Origin: Candidatus Shapirobacteria bacterium
Lineage (GTDB): Bacteria > Patescibacteriota > Microgenomatia > UBA12405 > JAHJSD01
DNA length: 12,220 nt
Direction of reading: 5' to 3'
Assembly (NCBI GenBank): GCA_027021145.1
Contig: JALUUX010000041.1
Span: forward strand, 1-12,220
The position numbers and the translations under genes are program-made. The notes under the pieces are model-generated. The model had not been told where the DNA came from, did no database searches, and was given only the letters and a program-made list of their open reading frames with translations. Of this stretch, positions 7,188 through 12,220 are shown in pieces (positions within the stretch are counted from its first letter, which is position 1; each line of letters begins with the position of its first letter).

Positions 7188-7793
7188 CTAATTAGGAATT
7201 TTAATTTTCTGGCCCGGGAAAATCAAATTAGGATTATGAATCTGGTCGCGGTTAGCAGCCCAGATTTTGGGCCAGAGAAAGATATCACCATAAACTGCTC
7301 CAGCGATCTTGCTTAGAGAATCACCCTTTTTGATGGTATATTCACCACCCTTTTTAATCGTAACCCCGCTAGTTGTTGGCTGAGACTTGTTGGCAACGGT
7401 TAATTTTCTCGAGGGGACATTGGGAATAACTAGCTCCTGACCCACGAGGAGTAAATTGGGATTGGTTAGTTTGTTTTCCCGAGCAATGTCGACCCAATTA
7501 TAACCTGATTGGTAGTAGCGTTCGGCTATTTGCCAGAGATTTTCGCCTCGCGCCACCTGGTGTTTTTGGGGTAGAGTGGTTTCTGTTTTTTTCGACTCGG
7601 TCTTTTCTTGGCTGGTTTCGCTCGAACTGGTTTCTGGAGTTGGAGGAGTTTTAACTTGACTTTGGAAATAACGATAAGCGAAACCACCAATTAGAAGAAC
7701 CAATAGAATGCCCATAATCATGCTAATTAGCTGCTCTGATTGTTTAAACTTGTCGATAATTCCGGTGTTGGTAGTGTTGTTTTTAGGACTCAT
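7188..7793 (-). CDS. Membrane-anchored protein with two LysM domains
   Basis: A 201-residue envelope protein expected to bind peptidoglycan or other GlcNAc-containing glycan. A short cytoplasmic tail (1-21) precedes one membrane segment (about 23-40). A Ser/Thr/Glu/Lys-rich linker (46-77) follows. The two LysM domains are at about 79-124 (VARGENLWQIAERYY ... GQELVIPN) and 152-200 (IKKGDSLSKIAGAVYGD ... GQKIKIPN). There is no attached hydrolase, so it likely acts as an anchor, scaffold or cell-wall sensor. The start is certain: a strong AAAGGAGGTGA lies 11 bases upstream of the ATG. The gene sits between tRNA-Asp and tRNA-Gly on the same strand, with nine bases from its stop to the tRNA relic. 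It may share a function and a transcript with the Ig-like protein gene downstream. Confidence 0.92.
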   Translation of the reverse strand: MSPKNNTTNTGIIDKFKQSEQLISMIMGILLVLLIGGFAYRYFQSQVKTPPTPETSSSETSQEKTESKKTETTLPQKHQVARGENLWQIAERYYQSGYNWVDIARENKLTNPNLLLVGQELVIPNVPSRKLTVANKSQPTTSGVTIKKGGEYTIKKGDSLSKIAGAVYGDIFLWPKIWAANRDQIHNPNLIFPGQKIKIPN

Positions 7794-7803
7794 TATTTCT
7801 TGC

Positions 7804-7814
7804 TCACCTCCTTT
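7804..7814 (-). promoter_or_regulatory. Strong Shine-Dalgarno of the LysM gene
   Basis: AAAGGAGGTGA on the minus strand, a near-complete anti-16S match, ends 10 to 11 bases before the ATG at 7793. It fixes the LysM start and shows that this organism uses canonical Shine-Dalgarno initiation for some genes, in contrast to several neighbours that lack one. Confidence 0.85.
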
Positions 7815-7860
7815 CGGGCAGGAGATTATGGGCAGGGGAAAGAAGAGTTTAGCGAGGCTC

Positions 7861-7886
7861 CGGGACCTTTATCCCGAATTGTCGGG
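7861..7886 (-). promoter_or_regulatory. Mutually exclusive hairpins in the LysM leader
   Basis: Two short perfect stems share one arm: CGGGA/TCCCG (7861-7865 with 7872-7876) and CCCGA/TCGGG (7873-7877 with 7882-7886). They lie between tRNA-Asp and the LysM ribosome binding site, and no gene occupies this 115-base stretch. They could be an RNA switch, a processing signal or simply GC-rich drift. No U-tract follows on the minus strand, so a standard intrinsic terminator is unlikely. Confidence 0.35.
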
Positions 7887-7898
7887 GCGGACCCGTAA

Positions 7899-7912
7899 CC
7901 CGCTTTTGCGGG
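7899..7912 (-). repeat. Hairpin overlapping the tRNA-Asp 3' end
   Basis: A perfect inverted repeat CCCGC-TTTT-GCGGG (AAAA loop in the transcript). Its promoter-side arm is made from the last three acceptor-stem C residues, the discriminator G and the next C of tRNA-Asp. The trailer can therefore pair with the acceptor 3' strand and compete with the mature fold until it is trimmed. Confidence 0.5.
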
Positions 7913-7982
7913 GCTGACGGGACTCGAACCCGCAACCTTCCGCGTGACAGGCGGATGCTCTAACCGATTGAGCTACAGCCCC
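7909..7982 (-). tRNA. tRNA-Asp (anticodon GTC)
   Basis: Cloverleaf with acceptor GGGGCTG/CAGCCCC, D stem GCTC/GAGC, anticodon arm TCCGC-CTGTCAC-GCGGA and T arm GCGGG-TTCGAGT-CCCGT with one G-T pair. Anticodon GTC reads aspartate GAC/GAU. The discriminator is G, the known identity element for tRNA-Asp. CCA is not encoded. It heads the minus-strand tRNA/envelope block; its promoter should lie in the AT-rich 7983-8060 stretch, but I could not pick a convincing -35/-10 pair. Confidence 0.97.
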
Positions 7983-8170
7983 GGACAAATATGCAAAAGC
8001 AAAATTAAAAGACAAATTTTCAAAGCTTGAATTCTATATCTTGCAAGATCTTAACAAATTTATGGTAGGATTGCAATATAAGATTGAGAGATGGGAATAG
8101 ATGGAAGTGCTTGGCGCGAAAGACAGAGAAAAGCCATCGGCAGGTAATATAAAAAATATAAAATAAAAAT

Positions 8171-9976
8171 ATGAAAAAGGGGAAGAAGGTTTGGACCAAT
8201 GAAGAAGTGGCGAAATTGCTTCGAGCAGTAGCGGCGGCTTATCAAATTAAAGGCGGTAAAAATGCCAAATTTAAGGCAATCGCTTATGATCGAGCCGCTA
8301 CGGCAATCGAACATTCTACCTCAGAAGCTAAAGATTTATGGGATGATGGCCAGTTAGATCAATTATCAGGAGTGGGCCCCAGCATTGCTCAACACCTAGA
8401 CGAGCTTTTTAGAACCGGGAGAGTAAAACACTTTGACGAAGTTCTCTCAGGATTGCCCCCAGCGATGTTTGAATTAATTCAAATTAAGGGAATTGGCCCT
8501 AAAACTGCCTTCAAACTATGCCAGGCATTAGGAATTAGAAAAGCTAAAAACGCTCTTAAGCGATTAGAAGAGGCAGCACGAGATGGAGAAATCAGTCGAG
8601 TAGTCGGATTTGGTTCCGACTCCGAAGCAAAAATTTTGCGATCAATCAAAAGATTCGTTCAGATCGGCCAGAAGAAAAAGAGAATGTTATTGGTTAAAGC
8701 AGATTTCATCGCCCAAGAATTGATCGATTACTTAATTCAGTGTCCTGAGGTGATTAGCGCCGACCCACTAGGAAGTTTGCGCCGACGCTGTGCCACCGTA
8801 GGTGATATTGATCTGGCTTTGGCCACTGATCAGCCTCAGCGAGTAATTGATTGGATTAAGCGCTATTCAGAGGTTAAGGAAATTTTGCGCTCTGGCGAGC
8901 GGTTGATCTCTGTTTTACTAAAATCAGGTCATCAAATTGATCTCCGCCTCCATCCACCTGACTCTTATGGGTCACTTCTTCAACACTTTACTGGCTCAAA
9001 ACAGCATAATATTCATTTAAGAGAGTTGGCTTTGGAGCAAGGGCTAAGCTTGTCAGAGTATGGGATTAAAAAATTAAAAGCAAAAAGCGAAAAGCGAAAG
9101 AAATTTAAAAGCGAAAAGGATTTTTATCAATATTTGGGACTAGAGTGGATTCCACCGGAGTTAAGAGAAGATCGGGGCGAAATTGAGGCGGCGATGGAAA
9201 ATGGCCTTCCGACTTTGGTCAAACTGGAAGACATGAGGGGTGACCTCCATATTCACTCGAGTTTTCACATAGAAAGCAGTCATGATGAAGGAGTCGATTC
9301 TATGGAAACAATAGTGAAGCGGGGAGTAGAACTGGGTTATCAATATTTAGCTTTTACTGAGCACAATCCTAGTAGAAGTCGCCATACTACTCGGGAAACA
9401 ATTGCTATTATTAAGCGCAAAGCTCACTATATTGAGCAAAAAAGGAGTTCATGGATAAATAATTTGAACATTTATGTTTTTAATGGATTAGAGGTAGATA
9501 TTCGACCTAACGGCAGTCTAGCATTGCCCGAGGCGGCCCTTGATTATTTAGATTTTGTTATCGTTTCGATTCATAGTATCTTTGATCTTTCGCGTCGAGA
9601 GATGACCGCTAGAATTCTGAAAGCTCTTAGTCATCCGAAAGCTAAAATTTTAGCTCATCCCACTGGAAGACTATTAAATCGTCGTGAGGGATATGAAGTT
9701 GATTGGGAGCCAATATTTGAGTTTTGTCGTCAAAACAATAAATTTTTAGAAATCAATGCCTATCCAGAACGCCTTGACCTGCCTGATGTTTTAGTTCGGG
9801 AAGCAATAAAACGAGGGGTTAAACTAGTAATTAATACCGATAGTCATGCAGTAGAGCAATTGGACTATCTTCGTTATGGAATTGATGTCGCTCGGCGCGG
9901 TTGGGCGGAAGCCAAAGATATTGTTAATACCTTGCCCTTAAAAGAGTTTGCTCGGGCGATGGGGATTGAGATATAA
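8171..9976 (+). CDS. polX: Family X DNA polymerase with C-terminal PHP domain
   Basis: DNA repair polymerase of 601 residues with the bacterial PolX architecture: gap-filling polymerase plus PHP phosphoesterase/3'-5' exonuclease. The N-terminal 8-kDa-like domain carries helix-hairpin-helix motifs at about 64-80 (LSGVGPSIAQHL) and 105-115 (IKGIGPKTA). The palm shows the metal-binding aspartates in TVGDIDLAL (Asp212, Asp214) and QIDLRL (Asp257). The PHP domain has DLHIH (360, 362), TEH (397, 398), GLEVD (441), SIHS (468), AHPTGR (496) and TDSH (557, 559), so it should be active. Two departures from Bacillus PolX are a Lys-rich linker (301-316) encoded by a heptamer repeat, and about five extra residues after the HIH motif (HIESSHDEG). 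No Shine-Dalgarno sequence precedes the ATG, which follows an A/T-only stretch; the N-terminal sequence nevertheless fits this start. It stands alone as a transcription unit. Confidence 0.96.
   Translation: MKKGKKVWTNEEVAKLLRAVAAAYQIKGGKNAKFKAIAYDRAATAIEHSTSEAKDLWDDGQLDQLSGVGPSIAQHLDELFRTGRVKHFDEVLSGLPPAMFELIQIKGIGPKTAFKLCQALGIRKAKNALKRLEEAARDGEISRVVGFGSDSEAKILRSIKRFVQIGQKKKRMLLVKADFIAQELIDYLIQCPEVISADPLGSLRRRCATVGDIDLALATDQPQRVIDWIKRYSEVKEILRSGERLISVLLKSGHQIDLRLHPPDSYGSLLQHFTGSKQHNIHLRELALEQGLSLSEYGIKKLKAKSEKRKKFKSEKDFYQYLGLEWIPPELREDRGEIEAAMENGLPTLVKLEDMRGDLHIHSSFHIESSHDEGVDSMETIVKRGVELGYQYLAFTEHNPSRSRHTTRETIAIIKRKAHYIEQKRSSWINNLNIYVFNGLEVDIRPNGSLALPEAALDYLDFVIVSIHSIFDLSRREMTARILKALSHPKAKILAHPTGRLLNRREGYEVDWEPIFEFCRQNNKFLEINAYPERLDLPDVLVREAIKRGVKLVINTDSHAVEQLDYLRYGIDVARRGWAEAKDIVNTLPLKEFARAMGIEI
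9076..9119 (+). repeat. AAAAGCG heptamer repeat inside polX
   Basis: Period-7 tract: AAAAGCA, AAAAGCG, AAAAGCG at 9076-9096, then after ten bases another AAAAGCG and an AAAAGG. Three heptamers equal 21 bases, so the frame is kept. It encodes the Lys/Ser/Glu-rich linker (about residues 302-316) between palm and PHP domains, a position that is variable in the family. Confidence 0.8.
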
Positions 9977-9984
9977 TTAATAAA

Positions 9985-10031
9985 TTAATAGTTAATAGTT
10001 AATAGTTAATAGCTGAGTTAAAAGTTAAAAG
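9985..10031. repeat. TTAATAG / TTAAAAG heptamer tandem repeat
   Basis: Four perfect tandem copies of TTAATAG (9985-10012), a five-base interruption (CTGAG), then two copies of TTAAAAG (10018-10031). It fills most of the 93-base gap between polX and lemA. The period equals that of the tract inside polX. Confidence 0.9.
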
Positions 10032-10060
10032 TTAATTAATAAAACAGAATTAATAATAAA

Positions 10061-10068
10061 GGAGGAGG
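10061..10068 (+). promoter_or_regulatory. Shine-Dalgarno of lemA
   Basis: GGAGGAGG is followed by a single C and the lemA ATG. The AGGAGG core sits unusually close to the start codon, although the upstream GGAGG register gives a more normal spacing. It decides the start of the lemA gene. Confidence 0.75.
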
Positions 10069-10069
10069 C

Positions 10070-10651
10070 ATGATCTTTGTTATCGCGGCTTTTATTTTAG
10101 TTATTGTTTATGTTGTTGCTGTTTACAATAGTTTGCAGACGATTAAAACGCAGATTAAGGCATCGGTCCAAGAAATTGGTAATCAATTGAAGCGGCAAGC
10201 GGAGTTGATTCCTAATTTAGTTGAATCGGCTAAGGGCTACTTGAAGCATGAGAAAGCGATTTTTGACAAATTAACGGAAGCAAGAAAAGTTATCGATCAG
10301 GCAGCTAGCTCGGGTGATGTCAGCCAGATTGAAGCAGCTCAGAATTTGATCCAAGAGGCGTTGGGGGGCTTACGGGTAGTGGTGGAAAGCAATCCGCAAA
10401 TTAAGGGAGCAGAAGTGGTGAGTAAGCTTATGAGCGAGCTGAGAGATACGGCTGACAAAGTGATGTATGCTCGACGAACCCTAATTGATCTGACAGCCGA
10501 CTTTAATCAAAAATTAGTTACTTTTCCTAGTAATCTAGTGGCCAAGATTTTTGGTTTTCAACAAGAAAAAGGTTTGGAAATGCCCACTGGGGGTGAATAC
10601 CTAAGAGTTTCTAAGGAAGAGACGAAGACACCAGGGGTAAAACTAAATTAA
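10070..10651 (+). CDS. lemA: LemA family membrane protein
   Basis: A 193-residue LemA-family protein. A single N-terminal membrane segment (about 2-18) carries a long soluble helical domain. Family hallmarks are visible: VAVYNSLQTIKTQIKASVQE after the membrane segment, KRQAELIPNLVESAKGYLKHE (about 41-61, the conserved NQLKRRxDLIPNLV-type block), and a terminal FQQEKGLEMP-like segment in place of the common F..P motif. The fold is a helical bundle with the N-terminus outside. Biochemical function is not settled in any organism. Its placement immediately before an HtpX protease gene is a widely seen pairing, consistent with membrane protein quality control. The strong GGAGGAGG fixes the start. 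The 98-base gap before htpX holds only AT-rich repeats, so co-transcription is plausible. Confidence 0.95.
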   Translation: MIFVIAAFILVIVYVVAVYNSLQTIKTQIKASVQEIGNQLKRQAELIPNLVESAKGYLKHEKAIFDKLTEARKVIDQAASSGDVSQIEAAQNLIQEALGGLRVVVESNPQIKGAEVVSKLMSELRDTADKVMYARRTLIDLTADFNQKLVTFPSNLVAKIFGFQQEKGLEMPTGGEYLRVSKEETKTPGVKLN

Positions 10652-10749
10652 CTAAATCCTAATATCTAAATTCTAAACAATTTTTAAATTCCAATTACCA
10701 AAAAATCTTTTCGAATTTAGAATTTATAACTTGAAGTTTCTTCTAAGAA
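10652..10749. repeat. AT-rich degenerate repeats between lemA and htpX
   Basis: The gap contains repeated CTAAAT-type words (for example CTAAATCCTAA and CTAAATTCTAA) and an exact 11-base inverted repeat, TAAATTCTAAA at 10667-10677 with its complement at 10716-10726, separated by 38 bases. The arms are so AT-rich that a stable hairpin is doubtful. No T-tract terminator and no Shine-Dalgarno sequence for htpX are visible. Confidence 0.6.
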
Positions 10750-11652
10750 ATGCTTAATGTTTACGAGCAAGTTGATCAAAATAAGAGGCGATCGGCAATA
10801 ATTATTGCCGGATTCATTGCTTTTGTTGTTGGTTTTGTTTGGTTGGTGGGAAGAATCTTAGGCTCCAGTCAAGAATTGATTGTTTTTGCAGCTATTTTTT
10901 CTCTTCTTTCTTCAGCGGGCAGTTATTTCTGGGGCGACAGACTAATCTTAACTCTTTCTCGCGCTAAACCGGCGTCTAAAGAAGAGTATTTTGATTTTTA
11001 TACGGCGGCCGAGAACCTGGCAATCGCTGCCCAGATCCCTACCCCCAAACTGTATGTTATTGAGAGTCCAGCCATGAATGCTTTTGCTACCGGGCGAGAC
11101 CCTAAACATGCGGTAGTCTGTGCTACTAGTGGGTTACTGGAAAAGCTTGATAAAAGTGAGTTAGAGGCTGTCATTGCTCATGAGATCTCTCATATTGTTA
11201 ATTATGATATCCGCCTGATGACTATTGTGGCGGTATTAGTGGGAATGGTAACTTTGGTAAGTGATTGGCTATTGCGGTTGGGGCGAGTGAGCGCGAGATC
11301 AGATGAGGAGGAACGCTCAGCTAATCCAGTGGTTTTAGCGGTAGGTCTAATGATGCTAATTTTAGCTCCTATTATCGCTAAGTTGATTCAGCTGGCCATT
11401 TCCAGGCGACGAGAGTTTTTAGCTGATGCTTCGGCAGCTAAGTTAACGCGCCAACCCCAAGCCTTGATTAGGGCCTTGGAGAAATTAGCTAATTACAATC
11501 AACCGCTTTTACAAGCCAATCCGGCTACCGCCCACCTTTACATTATTAACCCTTTTGGTGGAGCGAAGCGGGGCTTGCGCCGCTTTGCCAGCCTCTTTTC
11601 CACTCATCCTCCAATTGAGGAGAGAATCGAAAAATTAAAGATGATGTTGTAA
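10750..11652 (+). CDS. htpX: HtpX-like M48 zinc metalloprotease
   Basis: Integral membrane protease of 300 residues that degrades misfolded or damaged membrane proteins, with the active site on the cytoplasmic side. Membrane segments lie at about 15-35, 43-62, 155-175 and 195-215. The zinc site HEISH gives ligands His144 and His148 and catalytic Glu145; the third ligand is Glu222 in RREFLADA. The conserved SPAMNAFATGRDPKHA block (106-121) and the C-terminal THPPIEERI signature (285-293) are intact. Length matches the family. The start at 10750 gives the usual NVYEQVDQNKRRS N-terminus, but no Shine-Dalgarno sequence precedes it. It follows lemA, and the pair is commonly associated. It is followed by a GC-rich dyad cluster in the convergent gap. 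Confidence 0.96.
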   Translation: MLNVYEQVDQNKRRSAIIIAGFIAFVVGFVWLVGRILGSSQELIVFAAIFSLLSSAGSYFWGDRLILTLSRAKPASKEEYFDFYTAAENLAIAAQIPTPKLYVIESPAMNAFATGRDPKHAVVCATSGLLEKLDKSELEAVIAHEISHIVNYDIRLMTIVAVLVGMVTLVSDWLLRLGRVSARSDEEERSANPVVLAVGLMMLILAPIIAKLIQLAISRRREFLADASAAKLTRQPQALIRALEKLANYNQPLLQANPATAHLYIINPFGGAKRGLRRFASLFSTHPPIEERIEKLKMML

Positions 11653-11661
11653 TTTAGTTAA

Positions 11662-11706
11662 CGGGGTGATTCCCGGTGTTTGAATAGCAATCAACACCCG
11701 GTGTTG
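11662..11706. terminator. GC-rich dyad cluster in a convergent gap, possible bidirectional terminator
   Basis: Two direct copies of CCCGGTGTT (11672-11680, 11697-11705) can each form hairpins. A perfect odd palindrome CAACACC-C-GGTGTTG occupies 11692-11706. The first copy can also pair with the AACACC arm across the intervening 16 bases, and CGGG at 11662-11665 can pair with CCCG at 11672-11675. It sits ten bases after the htpX stop and before the convergent small gene. No U-tract follows in either direction, so termination is inferred from position only. Confidence 0.4.
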
Positions 11707-11740
11707 GAGAAATTGGAAAAATTAGAAACCAAGAGACTCG

Positions 11741-12052
11741 TCAATCTTTCGATTCTTGCTTGCCTATTTCACCAAGTGATTCCTTAAGAAGAAAAGCTGC
11801 TTCCTTCAACTGCTGTTGTTCGGGTAGTCTTGAGAATTCAGGATCCGTTCTTCGTAGTTCTTCCGTCGCAATTTCCAACGCTTTAGCTGCTGCCCTCATT
11901 AGTCTTTCTCGATCTCTGCCCCACTCTTCTTGTCTAGTCAACCATAACGGGGTGGTGCGTTGAGAAGAAGTAGTTTCTTCTGGCAAAGAATTTCCCTCTT
12001 CTGAACTTTGTTTTGGCTTTCTTCTAAGAAATCGTTCTAAAAAACCTGACAT
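11741..12052 (-). CDS. Small hypothetical protein, charged and helical
   Basis: I do not recognise this 103-residue protein. It starts MSGFLERFLRRKPKQ, an amphipathic basic N-terminus that could touch a membrane or nucleic acid. A Ser/Glu/Thr-rich stretch follows (about 17-34). A long charged helical region then runs to the end, rich in Glu, Arg, Lys and Ala. No cysteines, signal peptide or membrane segment are seen. The frame stays open upstream to the window edge, but the N-terminal extension belongs to a transposase. I place the start at the ATG at 12052, because a good promoter lies directly upstream and AAGAG precedes the codon. The mRNA would have a leader of only a few bases. The product is genuine-looking in composition but has no assigned role. 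Confidence 0.65.
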   Translation of the reverse strand: MSGFLERFLRRKPKQSSEEGNSLPEETTSSQRTTPLWLTRQEEWGRDRERLMRAAAKALEIATEELRRTDPEFSRLPEQQQLKEAAFLLKESLGEIGKQESKD

Positions 12053-12220
12053 AGCTCTTATATTATAACTTATTTTTTTGAAAAAGCAATGAGATGTATC
12101 CGTCCACAACATTTTGGACTCTCTGGAGTCTTGGTTACCCTTCATTGTTTTCTCAAGGTGGTTAACTACTACCTTCATTGGTTCCTGAAGAGAAAGGCTG
12201 TGATGAGGTCTTTGAGTGTT
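12053..12220 (-). CDS. Transposase C-terminus (IS3/IS481-type integrase core), partial
   Basis: The frame entering from the right edge begins NTQRPHHSLSLQEPM, the C-terminal signature of rve-type (DDE) transposases of the IS3/IS481 group, usually seen as YN..RPH.SL...TP. About 25 further residues (KVVVNHLEKTMKGNQDSRES) lead to MLWTDTS, which appears to be the translated inverted-repeat end. No stop codon occurs in the element's visible part; the frame runs on through the host flank into the small gene and ends at 11741. The catalytic DDE residues lie outside the window, so activity cannot be judged. Family choice within the rve transposases is uncertain. An ATG at 12178 is internal and not a real start. 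Confidence 0.72.
12062..12089 (-). promoter_or_regulatory. Promoter for a near-leaderless small gene
   Basis: On the minus strand TTGCTT (12084-12089) and TATAAT (12062-12067) are separated by 16 bases. The -10 box ends only nine bases before the ATG at 12052, so initiation seven or so bases downstream would leave an almost leaderless transcript. The -35 box lies just outside the presumed insertion-sequence end. Confidence 0.6.
12095..12220 (-). mobile_element. Insertion sequence right end (partial)
   Basis: The transposase 3' end ties this edge to an insertion sequence. TGTATCCGTCCACAAC at 12095-12110 starts with TG and is a candidate terminal inverted repeat; it is also the DNA that encodes the MLWTDTS tail. 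A subterminal dyad, GACTC-TCTG-GAGTC (12117-12130 region), lies just inside. The other end and any target duplication are outside the window, so the exact boundary is a guess within about ten bases. Confidence 0.45.

Noticed and set aside
8038..8049. Perfect palindrome ATCTTGCAAGAT between tRNA-Asp and polX
   Set aside because: A 12-base palindrome is expected a few times by chance in a window this size, and no adjacent regulator or second copy supports an operator.
8091..8147. An 18-codon open frame upstream of polX
   Set aside because: Only a weak GAGAG precedes its ATG; nothing shows it is translated or that it controls polX.
12053..12178. A 145-residue protein starting at 12178
   Set aside because: Residues before the start and the first 30 or so after it are the C-terminus of a transposase; the promoter and ATG at 12052 better explain the small gene.
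1..12220. CRISPR array, phage genes, toxin-antitoxin pair or restriction system
   Set aside because: No spaced repeats of 24-40 bases, no such protein families in any credible frame.

Overview
The window looks like a piece of chromosome from a small-genome bacterium, most likely of the Candidate Phyla Radiation (Patescibacteria). This is inference from style, not proof. Genes are tightly packed and often overlap. None of the four intact tRNA genes encodes its 3' CCA. The gene set (a large LCAT-type lipase, small membrane-anchored LysM and Ig-like proteins, PolX, LemA/HtpX, clustered glycosyltransferases) is typical of that group. The standard genetic code fits every gene.

Left part (1-3212): the 5' portion of a signal peptidase I gene (minus strand, running off the left edge), a tRNA-Val(CAC) on the plus strand, and an 848-residue exported alpha/beta-hydrolase (minus). 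The hydrolase has an N-terminal lectin-like domain, an LCAT-like core and a helical C-terminus.

Glycosyltransferase block (3189-6248, plus): two GT4 enzymes and one GT2 enzyme in an overlapping operon, probably building a cell-surface glycan. The first GT4 gene begins inside the 5' end of the divergent hydrolase gene. It uses mainly AGA/AGG for arginine, unlike genes further right, which hints at acquired DNA.

tRNA and envelope block (6232-7982, minus): tRNA-Asp(GTC), a LysM membrane protein, a 38-nt tRNA-like relic, tRNA-Gly(CCC), tRNA-Thr(CGT), and a membrane-anchored protein with two Ig-like repeats. All point the same way with very short gaps, so they may form one mixed tRNA/mRNA unit.

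Right part (8171-12220): polX (plus), heptamer repeats, lemA and htpX (plus), a GC-rich dyad cluster, a small unrecognised gene (minus) with a very short predicted leader, and at the right edge the 3' end of a transposase whose reading frame stays open into the small gene.

I see no CRISPR array, phage module, toxin-antitoxin pair or clearly new multi-gene system. The features most worth a second look are the divergent 5'-5' overlap, the tRNA relic inside the mixed tRNA/envelope unit, the heptamer repeat that has entered the polX coding sequence, and the insertion-sequence end abutting the small gene.
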